37,378 bases of DNA from NCBI GenBank assembly GCA_024763435.1, contig JANTFN010000002.1, positions 1 through 37,378 of the forward strand, in the 5' to 3' direction. Below, one piece after another: positions 1-6,853 of this stretch (the first letter of the stretch is position 1; every line of letters starts with the position of its first letter). The notes beneath the pieces are model-generated. The model did not search any database and was not told the origin of the DNA. It worked only from the letters and a program-made list of their open reading frames with translations. Both the position numbers and the translations under genes were made by a program. Origin of the DNA: Thermodesulfobacteriota bacterium. GTDB taxonomy: Bacteria > Desulfobacterota > S145-22.

Positions 1-143
1 TGGTGTGGAAAGAATTGGACGGAACAGGGGGACATACATAAAATTATAAGTTTATAAGGGAAAACAGAGGCGAAAAGAAGAGCATCCTTAAATATTTCAA
101 TAAATATTTGTTCGCGTGTTATTCCTTTGGAAAAAGACAAGGG

Positions 144-205
144 CGTCCTTAAATAATTCAATTCAAAGGGCAGAGATACGGTATAAAGAAAGTTTAGGAA
201 GCAGT
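144..205 (+). repeat. Direct repeat copy A flanking the toxin-antitoxin module
   Basis: This copy matches 1177-1243 in the same orientation. The two differ by about four substitutions and one 5 bp indel (an extra ATTCA in copy B). A 31 bp core beginning GCAGAGATACGG and ending TTTAGGAA is identical. The copies lie about 1 kb apart, with the yefM-yoeB cassette between them. Confidence 0.85.
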
Positions 206-267
206 TGCGTCCACTAACAAGGAAGGGTAGGGAATCGGGTATATCCCCGGCGAGCAGGTGGGGATCA

Positions 268-540
268 GAGGCGGATGTCAGGGTGGCCATCGAGGGAATA
301 GAAAGGGCGCTAAATCTGTCAAGGCTGAAAACCTGATCCCGCAGTATTGCGTTCCCTATAGCACATAATACCTTGCTAATGGGAAAATTGCCGGAGACGA
401 ATTTTGTAGCTCTATTGCAGAATGCGGGAGCGGTAATTTGTCTTTCTAAACAATTTATTGAACGAAGCCGCTATCGCGGCGGGCAATTTTCAGCATTGGC
501 GGTCGAGAGATTACGCTGGAATCTTGACATATTGGCCTAA
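268..540 (+). pseudogene. Decayed reading frame, product not recognised
   Basis: One frame stays open from 187 to 540 except for a TGA at 334-336. An ATG at 379 would give a 53-residue protein beginning MGKLPETNFVALLQ and ending in ERLRWNLDILA. The composition (ALAVERLRW, AIEGIERALNLS upstream of the stop) looks like real protein rather than a random frame. I do not recognise a family. It could be the tail of a gene interrupted by a nonsense mutation, or a short real gene starting at 379. There is no convincing ribosome binding site before 379, and the -35 box of the next gene lies inside its last codons, which fits decay. Confidence 0.3.
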
Positions 541-563
541 AACATGTACAGCATATAAGTACA
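524..563 (+). promoter_or_regulatory. yefM-yoeB promoter and TGTACA operator
   Basis: A consensus -35 TTGACA is at 524-529. At 17 bp spacing the -10 would be the poor TACAGC (547-552). Overlapping it are a perfect TGTACA (545-550) and a second AGTACA (558-563), with centres 13 bp apart. The E. coli yefM-yoeB operator is known to consist of adjacent palindromes with TGTACA cores about 12 bp apart, so this is probably the autoregulatory site for the YefM-YoeB complex. Confidence 0.65.
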
Positions 564-582
564 GTTTTAAAAGGGGGAAAAT

Positions 583-861
583 ATGTCAATACAGACAACC
601 TATACAAATGCAAGAGCCCGTTTTGCATCGTTAATTGATGAAGTTGTAAAAAACAGGGAGGTTGTTTACATTAAACGGCGTGGTAGCGAGGATGTTGCCA
701 TGATAGCGGCAGACGAATTAGCAGGCATCCTTGAGACCGCACACCTTCTTCGATCTCCTGCCAACGCAGAACGACTCAACTCTGCCCTTGAAAGAGCAAG
801 GAAACAAGAGGGGTTACCTCAGACCATCGATGAACTCCGTAAAGAGGTCGGCCTTGAGTAG
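583..861 (+). CDS. yefM: YefM-type antitoxin (Phd/YefM family)
   Basis: 92 aa. The antitoxin binds and neutralises the YoeB toxin encoded immediately downstream, and through its N-terminal DNA-binding fold represses its own promoter. The N-terminus (MSIQTTYTNARARFASLIDEV) has the Phd/YefM pattern, including the VYIKRRG..DVAMI strand motif; the C-terminal third is the less conserved, toxin-binding, probably flexible tail. A strong Shine-Dalgarno GGGGGA lies 4 nt before the ATG. Its stop overlaps the proposed yoeB start, the usual translational coupling for this module. Length matches the family (E. coli YefM is 83-92 aa depending on start). Confidence 0.93.
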   Translation: MSIQTTYTNARARFASLIDEVVKNREVVYIKRRGSEDVAMIAADELAGILETAHLLRSPANAERLNSALERARKQEGLPQTIDELRKEVGLE

Positions 862-1138
862 CCGGTCTAAATCAAAGAAAAAAAGAGAAGCCATATTTCA
901 GCCTGAGTTCAGGGAAGATTTGCGATACTGGGTTGAGACAGATCGTAGATCGGCCATTCGAATCTTCAAGTTAATCGAGGCAGTCATGCGGGATCCGTTT
1001 CAGGGGATAGGCAAACCAGAGCCTTTAAAGTTTCTCGGCACAGGTGTTTGGTCCCGACGCATTACCCAGGAACATCGACTGGTTTATGTTGTTGGCCACG
1101 ACAGGGTTGATTTTGTGCAGTGCCGTTATCACTATTGA
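854..1138 (+). CDS. yoeB: YoeB-type mRNA interferase toxin (Txe/YoeB)
   Basis: 94 aa from a proposed TTG start at 854. YoeB binds the ribosome and cleaves mRNA at the A site. Diagnostic segments match E. coli YoeB closely: YWVETDRR, PFQGIGKPEPLK, WSRRITQEHRLVYVV and the C-terminal CRYHY, so the catalytic Glu (in GKPEPLK), Arg (WSRRI) and terminal His-Tyr are all present. No ATG or GTG in frame fits. TTG at 854 has AGAGG about 6 nt upstream, inside the antitoxin gene, and overlaps the antitoxin stop (859-861). The start gives a basic N-terminal extension (SSRSKSKKKREA) of about 10 residues relative to E. coli YoeB. The toxin looks active; only the start is uncertain. Confidence 0.93.
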   Translation: MSSRSKSKKKREAIFQPEFREDLRYWVETDRRSAIRIFKLIEAVMRDPFQGIGKPEPLKFLGTGVWSRRITQEHRLVYVVGHDRVDFVQCRYHY

Positions 1139-1176
1139 CACGAATCAGTACAAACAGACAAATAGGGCAAATATAA

Positions 1177-1243
1177 CGTCCTTGAATAATTCAATTCAAT
1201 TCAAATAGCAGAGATACGGTATAAAGAAAGTTTAGGAAACAGT
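1177..1243 (+). repeat. Direct repeat copy B, just upstream of the large operon
   Basis: This is the second copy of the 144-205 repeat, with a 5 bp insertion. It starts about 40 nt after the yoeB stop and ends about 70 nt before the STAS gene. It may be part of the ancestral leader of the operon, copied or split when the toxin-antitoxin module arrived. Confidence 0.85.
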
Positions 1244-1259
1244 ATTTCCGCGTCATAAC

Positions 1260-1288
1260 TTGACACACCCCTTGCCTGCCTGTTAAGA
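1260..1288 (+). promoter_or_regulatory. Candidate promoter of the 1315-13416 operon
   Basis: A perfect -35 TTGACA is at 1260-1265. At 17-18 bp spacing there is only a weak -10 (TTAAGA/TAAGAA, 1283-1289). A strong ribosome binding site AAGGGGG follows at about 1300-1306. No other good promoter is visible between here and the first gene. Confidence 0.4.
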
Positions 1289-1314
1289 AACAAACTTGCA
1301 AAGGGGGTAAAATT

Positions 1315-1656
1315 ATGGAGATATCCCGTGAAACAGTCAATGGCGTGGACGTGGTCAGGTTTTCGGGACGCTTAAATACGACCAGTGCCCCGGACGCGGA
1401 AAAGAAAATTACGACTATCATAGAGGAAAATCCACAGGCGCTTCTCGTCAATCTGGCAGCGGTGGATTACATCAGCAGTGCCGGATTGCGGGTGCTGCTT
1501 CTCGGCGCGAAGATGATGGAAAAAGGGAAGGGGGCGCTGGGGCTTTGTTGTCTTCAAAATGCGGTCAAGGAGGTTTTTGATATCTCTGGGTTTACTGCTA
1601 TTTTCCGCATCTTCAATTCTGAGGACGCCGCGATTAAAGAGATAATGGCTGCATGA
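1315..1656 (+). CDS. STAS-domain anti-sigma factor antagonist (SpoIIAA/RsbV-like)
   Basis: 113 aa, a single STAS domain. In partner switching, the unphosphorylated STAS protein sequesters the RsbW-type kinase; phosphorylation on a conserved serine releases it. The motif DYISSAGLRVLL sits at residues 51-62, and Ser55 aligns with the phosphorylated Ser56 of RsbV and Ser58 of SpoIIAA. Length is typical. It is the first gene of an eleven-gene operon whose last two genes encode an RsbW-like kinase and a SpoIIE/RsbU phosphatase, so all three core partner-switch components are present but lie at opposite ends of a 12 kb operon. It overlaps the next gene by ATGA at 1653-1656. Confidence 0.9.
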   Translation: MEISRETVNGVDVVRFSGRLNTTSAPDAEKKITTIIEENPQALLVNLAAVDYISSAGLRVLLLGAKMMEKGKGALGLCCLQNAVKEVFDISGFTAIFRIFNSEDAAIKEIMAA

Positions 1657-2987
1657 GCGCGTCTTTAATCGAGAGCGCTATGCCTGTTTCGCTGAATACG
1701 TTTGCGGATGCGAGGTTTCTTCCGCTTGTCCTGTCCGTGGTGGAAAACGGCTGCAGGGCCCTGGGGGCCGGGAAGGCGGAAGCTCTGAAGCTGGTACTTT
1801 CCAGTGAGGAAATTTTTTCTCACCTTGCCTCTGTTTTGCCGGAAAAAACACCGCTTCAACTTGGGATTTCAACGGGGATTTACTATGATCAGGTGGAGAT
1901 GTCGGTTCCCGTTGGGAACGTTGATCTTCGGGCCCTGAATCTTACGGCAAGCGTTTCTCCGGAAAGAGCGGGAGACCTTGAGGACATGGGGCTTTTAATC
2001 GCGGCCCGGTCCGTGGATCACCTCCGTATCCTGAAAAACGAAAGCGGGGGCATTACCTTCCGAATTATCAAGGAACGGGCTTATCCTGAGGCAGAAGTTA
2101 TGCCGGATTTGGAAATACCGGAAGAGGCCCGAGAGATGACCGTAACGGCTGCCGAGCCAGAGGCCTTGAAGGCCTTTGTTTATTCTTTAATCAGACACTA
2201 CGAACCCGAGGCGTTTCCGGGCGCGTTCGCCTATCCGGGCAAACTGGTCGATATGATGAGGGGCGGGACGTATGGCAACCTGATCGCGCAGAATCGTGCA
2301 AAAGGGGTGCTGTATGGCGGGGTTGCCTGGCATGTCTTGAATAAACGCGTGGTGGAATGTTTTGGCCCTTATGTTTTTGTAAAAAAGGGTCGGAAAGAAG
2401 TCACGCGCGCCCTGCTGGACGGGGTTGTCGGGAAAATTGCCCGAACCCACGCCCTGGGGCTTATCAACCGGTTCCCTACCCGGGAAATGCCAACGGGATA
2501 TTTTGAGCAGCTCGGAACGGTCATGGATTTTGCGAAAACCGCCGAGGGGCGCGAATGCCCTTATTACTATCGCCTTCTCGACGAAGATCTGGGATCTAAG
2601 GTCTGGGCCACCCCGGAAATTGAAGCCTTTTTAAGAGCGGCCTTCCAGCGGCTTGTGTTGCCGAGGGAAGCCGTGATAACCCACAATGAGGGGGAGCATC
2701 TTCCCGCCCATTCCGTTATCGCGACTGAATTTGAACACCCCATGAAACGCGCCATCCTCCGTCCCATGCTGCTGGGGGAAGACAAGGCCGAAATCCTCAA
2801 CAGCCATGTTGCCGCGCTCGGAGGAGAAGCCATCGGCAATATCCTGTTTGAACTTGACCTTGGAATTTCTTCCAATGCCCTCTGGATTCCCGCGCTTATC
2901 CGGCAGCGTTTTGCCCCGAGGGTCCTCCTGCCGTATGCCGGGAAAGGCGACATCATCGTTTTTCAGTATGACGCAACCGCCGCTTAA
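1653..2987 (+). CDS. Fusion protein: degenerate RsbW-like HATPase domain plus GNAT-like domains
   Basis: 444 aa. Residues about 20-140 follow the layout of an anti-sigma-factor kinase (VLSSEEIFSHLASV in the N-box position, GLLIAARSVDHLRI near the end). However, the N-box Asn is His56 and the DxGxPF loop is replaced by VGNVDLRALN, so ATP binding or kinase activity looks lost. Residues about 165-300 resemble a GNAT acetyltransferase fold, and about 340-444 a second GNAT-like half (DLGISSNALWIPAL...LPYAGKGDIIVFQ) that aligns by eye with the C-terminus of the 9970-10989 protein. It overlaps STAS by 4 nt upstream and the aminotransferase by 20 nt downstream. I infer a STAS-binding pseudokinase coupled to an acyltransferase-like output. 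No substrate can be named. Confidence 0.7.
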   Translation: MSASLIESAMPVSLNTFADARFLPLVLSVVENGCRALGAGKAEALKLVLSSEEIFSHLASVLPEKTPLQLGISTGIYYDQVEMSVPVGNVDLRALNLTASVSPERAGDLEDMGLLIAARSVDHLRILKNESGGITFRIIKERAYPEAEVMPDLEIPEEAREMTVTAAEPEALKAFVYSLIRHYEPEAFPGAFAYPGKLVDMMRGGTYGNLIAQNRAKGVLYGGVAWHVLNKRVVECFGPYVFVKKGRKEVTRALLDGVVGKIARTHALGLINRFPTREMPTGYFEQLGTVMDFAKTAEGRECPYYYRLLDEDLGSKVWATPEIEAFLRAAFQRLVLPREAVITHNEGEHLPAHSVIATEFEHPMKRAILRPMLLGEDKAEILNSHVAALGGEAIGNILFELDLGISSNALWIPALIRQRFAPRVLLPYAGKGDIIVFQYDATAA

Positions 2988-4074
2988 TCAACTCGTTCCT
3001 GCCTATATCCGAGGGTTTGAGGCCTATATTCCCAGCAAACCCGATCCGGAGCTCATGAAGCTGTATGGCTGCTCCCGGATTTTCAGGCTGAATAATAACG
3101 AAAATCCCCTGGGGCCGCCACCCGCGGCCCGCCGGATTATTAAAGACTTTATTCCCTTCAAGGCGTCCATCTATCCCAGCGGGGATGCCTATTACCTGCG
3201 AACCAGGCTGGCCGAGCGATTCGGGTTCCACCCCGATCAATTTATTGTGGGGAATGGTGCCAATGAAGTCATCGCCTTTGTAATCAAGGCCTTTTGCCAG
3301 GAAGGGGACAACATTATCACCGCGGACAAGACCTTTGCCGTTTATGAATGGGTTGCCGAATTTTCCGGGTTCGAGGCGCAACTTGTTCCCCTGAAAGGGT
3401 TTGGATTTGACGACGCGGCAATGCTGGAGCGTATTAATGAACGGACCAAAATCCTCTTCGTCTGCAACCCCAACAACCCGACAGGAAGCTACTGGCCGGA
3501 GGAAAGACTGCGGAATTTTCTTGACCGAATTGACGGCCGGCAGATTGTGGTGGTGGATGAGGCCTATTTCGAATTTCTTGATCAACCAGATTATCCCGAC
3601 GGGATGAAACTGATTGCAGATTACCCCAACCTCGTTGTCTTCCGGACATTTTCCAAGATGTATGGACTGGCGGGGCTGCGAATCGGATACCTCGCGGGAA
3701 GCATGGACGTGGTGGATATCATCCGGCGGACCTGTGTGGTTTATTCCGTGAATGTGGTCGCCCAGGAGGCCGCGCTCGCCGCCCTGGATGACCCGGAGCA
3801 CATCCTGAAGACCCGGGCGCTGATTCGGGAAGAGAAGGCCTTTGTTACCCGTGAACTCGACGCGATGGGGATTCCCTATGTAAGCGGAGAGGCAAATTTC
3901 ATGATGATAAAACTGCCCATCAGCGATACCCTGGCCTATCGGAAGATGATGAAAAAAGGGGTGATGATTCGTTCGATGACGGGATTTCGGTATCCCAATT
4001 ACATCCGCCTGACCCTTCACACCCACGAGGCGATGGAGGCCTTTGTGGCGGCCCTGCGAGAGGTGGTGACATGA
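2968..4074 (+). CDS. HisC-like class I/II PLP aminotransferase
   Basis: 368 aa, fold-type I PLP enzyme of the histidinol-phosphate aminotransferase group. Motifs from the proposed start: NNNENPLGPPP (42-52), SGDAYYLR (71-78), GNGANEV (95-101), NPNNPTG (168-174), VVVDEAYFEF (194-203), TFSKMYGLAGLRIGYLAG (227-244) with Lys230 as the Schiff-base lysine and Arg238 for phosphate contact, and a C-terminal IRLTLHT carboxylate-binding region. I chose ATG 2968 (MTQPPLNQ) because homologues begin near here; it lies 20 nt inside the preceding gene. An earlier in-frame ATG at 2806 would only add residues read from the upstream gene. No histidine-biosynthesis neighbours are present, so the amino substrate is probably different. 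It ends in an ATGA overlap with the next gene. Confidence 0.88.
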   Translation: MTQPPLNQLVPAYIRGFEAYIPSKPDPELMKLYGCSRIFRLNNNENPLGPPPAARRIIKDFIPFKASIYPSGDAYYLRTRLAERFGFHPDQFIVGNGANEVIAFVIKAFCQEGDNIITADKTFAVYEWVAEFSGFEAQLVPLKGFGFDDAAMLERINERTKILFVCNPNNPTGSYWPEERLRNFLDRIDGRQIVVVDEAYFEFLDQPDYPDGMKLIADYPNLVVFRTFSKMYGLAGLRIGYLAGSMDVVDIIRRTCVVYSVNVVAQEAALAALDDPEHILKTRALIREEKAFVTRELDAMGIPYVSGEANFMMIKLPISDTLAYRKMMKKGVMIRSMTGFRYPNYIRLTLHTHEAMEAFVAALREVVT

Positions 4075-6377
4075 GCCTTGTTCATGCCCGACCCCTCCAG
4101 ATCGGGGAATCTGAGCCGCGTGCCGACGCCCCCGCCAAGGCGGCAGGTCGTGAGCGCTACGCGATAGACTTTTACGAAGAAGGAATGCTCTGGGCCGGTG
4201 TTAAGCGGGCTGATATTCCCCATGCCGTCTTTGATGGGATCGACGTGGAGGCCGCCCTGAAAGTGCCGGGCGTTGTCGATATTCTCACGGCGAAGGATAT
4301 TACCGGGTCCAATCGCCAGGGAGTGGCGCGTCGCGACCAGCCTGTTCTCGTGGATGACAGGATTCGGCACCGGGGGGACGGTGTGGGCCTCGTCATCGCG
4401 GAGAACCGGGAGGCGCTGCGCACCGCTGTTCAGCGTATTACCGTCAAGGCCACTCCTTTGCCGGGGGTGTTTGATTTTGAGACCGCCCTCCGGGAAGACG
4501 CCCCGCGGATTCACGAAGACCACCCGGATGGGAATATTCTCCTCAAGGGACATCTCGAGACCGGTGACGGCACTGCCGCGTTCAAGGCCTGCGCGCATGT
4601 GGTGGAGGCTATTTTCGAGCTCCCGTATCAGGAACACGCCTATCTCGAAACCGAAGCGGGCTGGGCCGTTACGCGGGAAGACGGCACAGTAGAAATCACC
4701 GCTTCCACGCAAACCCCGTTTCGGGACCGGGCAGAAATAGCCGAGGCACTGGGGATTGAGGAGGAGAGGATTCGTGTCATTGCTCCCTTCTGCGGCGGGG
4801 CCTTTGGCGGTAAGGACGGCATCACGGTCCAGAGCCTTCTCGCCCTGGCGGCCCTGAAATACCCGGGGCGTCCCGTCAAGATGTGGTGGGAACGGGAGGA
4901 AAGCTTTGTGGCAAGCGCGAAACGCCACCGCGCCCGGTGCCATTACCGCCTCGGGGCCGGTGCCGACGGGCGGTTCCACGCCCTGGCGGCGGAACTCTTC
5001 TATGATACCGGCCCCTACGATCATCTCGGTGGCGCGGTCATGGCCCTCGGGTTGGAGCACACGGGCGGCCCTTACCGCATCCCCAATACCTGTTTGAAGG
5101 CGTGGGCGATTTACACGAACAACCCTGTCGGCGGCGCCTTTCGGGCCTTCGGAATCGCGCAGGCTACTGCCGCGATGGAACAGATGGTGGATATGCTGGC
5201 GGAAAAGGCCGGGTATTCTCCGCTGGAAATCCGCCGGATCAACGCCGTCAACCAGGGCGACAAAACCCCCTTGGGCGTTACTCTTCAGACCTCCACGGGG
5301 ATTGTGCAATGCCTTGAAATTCTTCAGGAGCATCGGATGTGGCGGGACCGCGCGGTCTGGAAAAATGAGGCGGGCCCCTTTAAAAAAAGGGGCGTGGGGC
5401 TTGCCGCCGTCATGCATGGCATGGGGTATGGGCCGGTTATCCCCGATGTTGCCAATGCCCGGATTGAACTGACCCACGACGGTCGCTTTCAGGTTGCCTG
5501 CGGGGTTGTGGACATGGGTCAGGGAAATGCCAGCACGTTTCTCCAGATAGCCGGGGATATCCTTTCGCAGGACAGGAAACACCTGACACTTGTCTTGCCG
5601 GATACGGCACGGACCCTACCCTCCGGCTCCGCCTCCGCCAGCCGGACGACCTACACCTACGGCAACGCCCTCATTAAGGCAACGTTTCTCCTCAGGGAAC
5701 GGGTCCTTAAACGCTGCGCGGATCTTATGATGGTCTCCGATCTCGGGGAGCTGGCACTTATCCCGGGTGCGGTTTGCCATGTCACGACGGAAAGGGAATT
5801 TGCGCTGGGCGAAATTGCCCGGGTGATGGACGGGAACGAGCGTGTGGCCGTCGCGCACTTTCGCGCCCCCCAGTCGTGCGAGCTTCCCGATATTGATCCC
5901 AATCTCCGGCTTCACGGAATTCCCCATGTTGTTTTTTCCTATGGGGCGCACCTCGCCGGCGTGGAGGTAGATCTGCTCACCGGCGACATCGCCGTTAAAC
6001 AGTACCTGGCGGTCAGTGATTGTGGCCGAATTCTCAACCCCCAGCTTTTTGAGCAGCAGGTTCAGGGGGGGATTGCCCAGGGGCTGGGTTACGCCCTGAT
6101 GGAGGAAATTCCGGTGGAAAAGGGGGAGATGAAGACCCTTAATTTCTCGACCTATCTCCTCCCGACCGCTCTCGACATTCCCGATATGACGGTTATCACC
6201 GCGGGGGGACATGAAGCAACCGGTCCCTACGGGTTGAAGGGCGTGGGGGAAATGCCCACCAGCGGTCCGCTCCCCGCCGTGGCCAACGCCGTGGCCGATG
6301 CCTGTGGAATCCGACTGCGCCACTTTCCCATGACACCCGAGCGGGTCCTTGCGGCGCTCAAAAAGGAACGTCCATGA
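4071..6377 (+). CDS. Molybdenum hydroxylase large subunit (xanthine dehydrogenase family, Mo-cofactor binding)
   Basis: 768 aa, the usual length. It carries the molybdopterin-cytosine-dinucleotide or molybdopterin centre and hydroxylates a heteroaromatic or aldehyde-like substrate with water-derived oxygen. Visible motifs: QEHAYLETEAGWA (187-199), FCGGAFGGKDG (240-250), GGAFRAFGIAQ (354-364) and the catalytic-glutamate motif GVGEMP with Glu727. The residue aligning with bovine XDH Glu802 is Asp249 (FGGKD), while the Arg880 equivalent (Arg358) is kept. Purine specificity is therefore uncertain; a nicotinate-, isoquinoline- or 4-hydroxybenzoyl-CoA-like substrate class cannot be excluded. It is joined by ATGA overlaps to the aminotransferase and to its 2Fe-2S subunit. 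Confidence 0.9.
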   Translation: MSLVHARPLQIGESEPRADAPAKAAGRERYAIDFYEEGMLWAGVKRADIPHAVFDGIDVEAALKVPGVVDILTAKDITGSNRQGVARRDQPVLVDDRIRHRGDGVGLVIAENREALRTAVQRITVKATPLPGVFDFETALREDAPRIHEDHPDGNILLKGHLETGDGTAAFKACAHVVEAIFELPYQEHAYLETEAGWAVTREDGTVEITASTQTPFRDRAEIAEALGIEEERIRVIAPFCGGAFGGKDGITVQSLLALAALKYPGRPVKMWWEREESFVASAKRHRARCHYRLGAGADGRFHALAAELFYDTGPYDHLGGAVMALGLEHTGGPYRIPNTCLKAWAIYTNNPVGGAFRAFGIAQATAAMEQMVDMLAEKAGYSPLEIRRINAVNQGDKTPLGVTLQTSTGIVQCLEILQEHRMWRDRAVWKNEAGPFKKRGVGLAAVMHGMGYGPVIPDVANARIELTHDGRFQVACGVVDMGQGNASTFLQIAGDILSQDRKHLTLVLPDTARTLPSGSASASRTTYTYGNALIKATFLLRERVLKRCADLMMVSDLGELALIPGAVCHVTTEREFALGEIARVMDGNERVAVAHFRAPQSCELPDIDPNLRLHGIPHVVFSYGAHLAGVEVDLLTGDIAVKQYLAVSDCGRILNPQLFEQQVQGGIAQGLGYALMEEIPVEKGEMKTLNFSTYLLPTALDIPDMTVITAGGHEATGPYGLKGVGEMPTSGPLPAVANAVADACGIRLRHFPMTPERVLAALKKERP

Positions 6378-6853
6378 AAATATCCTTTGCGCTGAACGGC
6401 AGACCTGTTACCCGCGACCTTCCGCCGGACCGGCGGGTTGTCGATGCCTTGCGGGAGGACCTGGGACTGCCTGGAACCAAGGAGGCGTGTGGGACCGGAG
6501 AATGCGGGGCCTGCACGATCCTCGTGGATGGGGTTCCCAGACTCTCCTGCCTGATGCTTGCCGCCCAACTCGAAGGCAGGAAAATCACGACCATTGAGGG
6601 CATCGGCAAAGCAGAAAAGCCGCATCCCGTTCAGGAAGCCTTCGTCGAGGCCGGCGCGGTCCAGTGCGGTTTCTGTACCCCCGGGATGGTACTTACCGCA
6701 GTTCATTTCCTTGAGGAAAATCCCGGGCCTACCCGGGAGGAAATACGTGAAGCCCTGAGCGGGAACATCTGTCGATGCACTGGTTATCAGAAGATCGTGG
6801 ATGCCGTTGAACTGGCATCAAAAAGATTGTCTAAAAAAGGGACAACAGAATGA
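6374..6853 (+). CDS. Molybdenum hydroxylase [2Fe-2S] subunit (CoxS/XdhC-like)
   Basis: 159 aa, small iron-sulfur subunit that carries electrons from the molybdenum centre to the FAD. The N-terminal plant-type ferredoxin cluster has Cys39, Cys44, Cys47 (CGTGECGAC) and Cys59. The C-terminal helical cluster has Cys98, Cys101 (CGFC), Cys133 and Cys135 (CRC). All eight ligands are intact and the length is typical. ATGA overlaps join it to both the large subunit before it and the FAD subunit after it, so the three subunits are almost certainly translated in a coupled way. No signal peptide is visible; a cytoplasmic enzyme is expected. Confidence 0.95.
   Translation: MKISFALNGRPVTRDLPPDRRVVDALREDLGLPGTKEACGTGECGACTILVDGVPRLSCLMLAAQLEGRKITTIEGIGKAEKPHPVQEAFVEAGAVQCGFCTPGMVLTAVHFLEENPGPTREEIREALSGNICRCTGYQKIVDAVELASKRLSKKGTTE

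Larger units (their letters stand above)
1..543. other. AT-rich 5' region with no intact gene
   Basis: I see no intact gene here. The stretch carries one copy of a ~62 bp direct repeat (144-205), a weak partial third copy (about 83-100), a decayed reading frame (about 268-540), and a 9 bp inverted pair AAAATTGCC/GGCAATTTT at 384-392 and 482-490. A small hairpin, GCCGC-TATC-GCGGC, lies near 466-480. The base composition is visibly more AT-rich than the operon that starts at 1315. Confidence 0.6.

Noticed and set aside
1..40. GGACGGAACAGGGGGACA near the left edge, considered as a mobile-element end
   Set aside because: It resembles short motifs I associate with repetitive elements, but there is no transposase, inverted repeat or second copy in the window.
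2953..4026. 357-codon minus-strand frame opposite the aminotransferase
   Set aside because: The plus strand has all PLP-enzyme motifs; the minus frame has no family resemblance or ribosome binding site.
2968..4074. Naming the aminotransferase hisC
   Set aside because: It has the HisC-like fold, but no histidine genes are nearby and the context points to another substrate.
4017..5582. 521-codon minus-strand open frame opposite the molybdenum hydroxylase gene
   Set aside because: It is antisense to a gene with intact family motifs, and its composition (many His, Pro, Gly, Arg) is what a GC-rich complementary strand gives.
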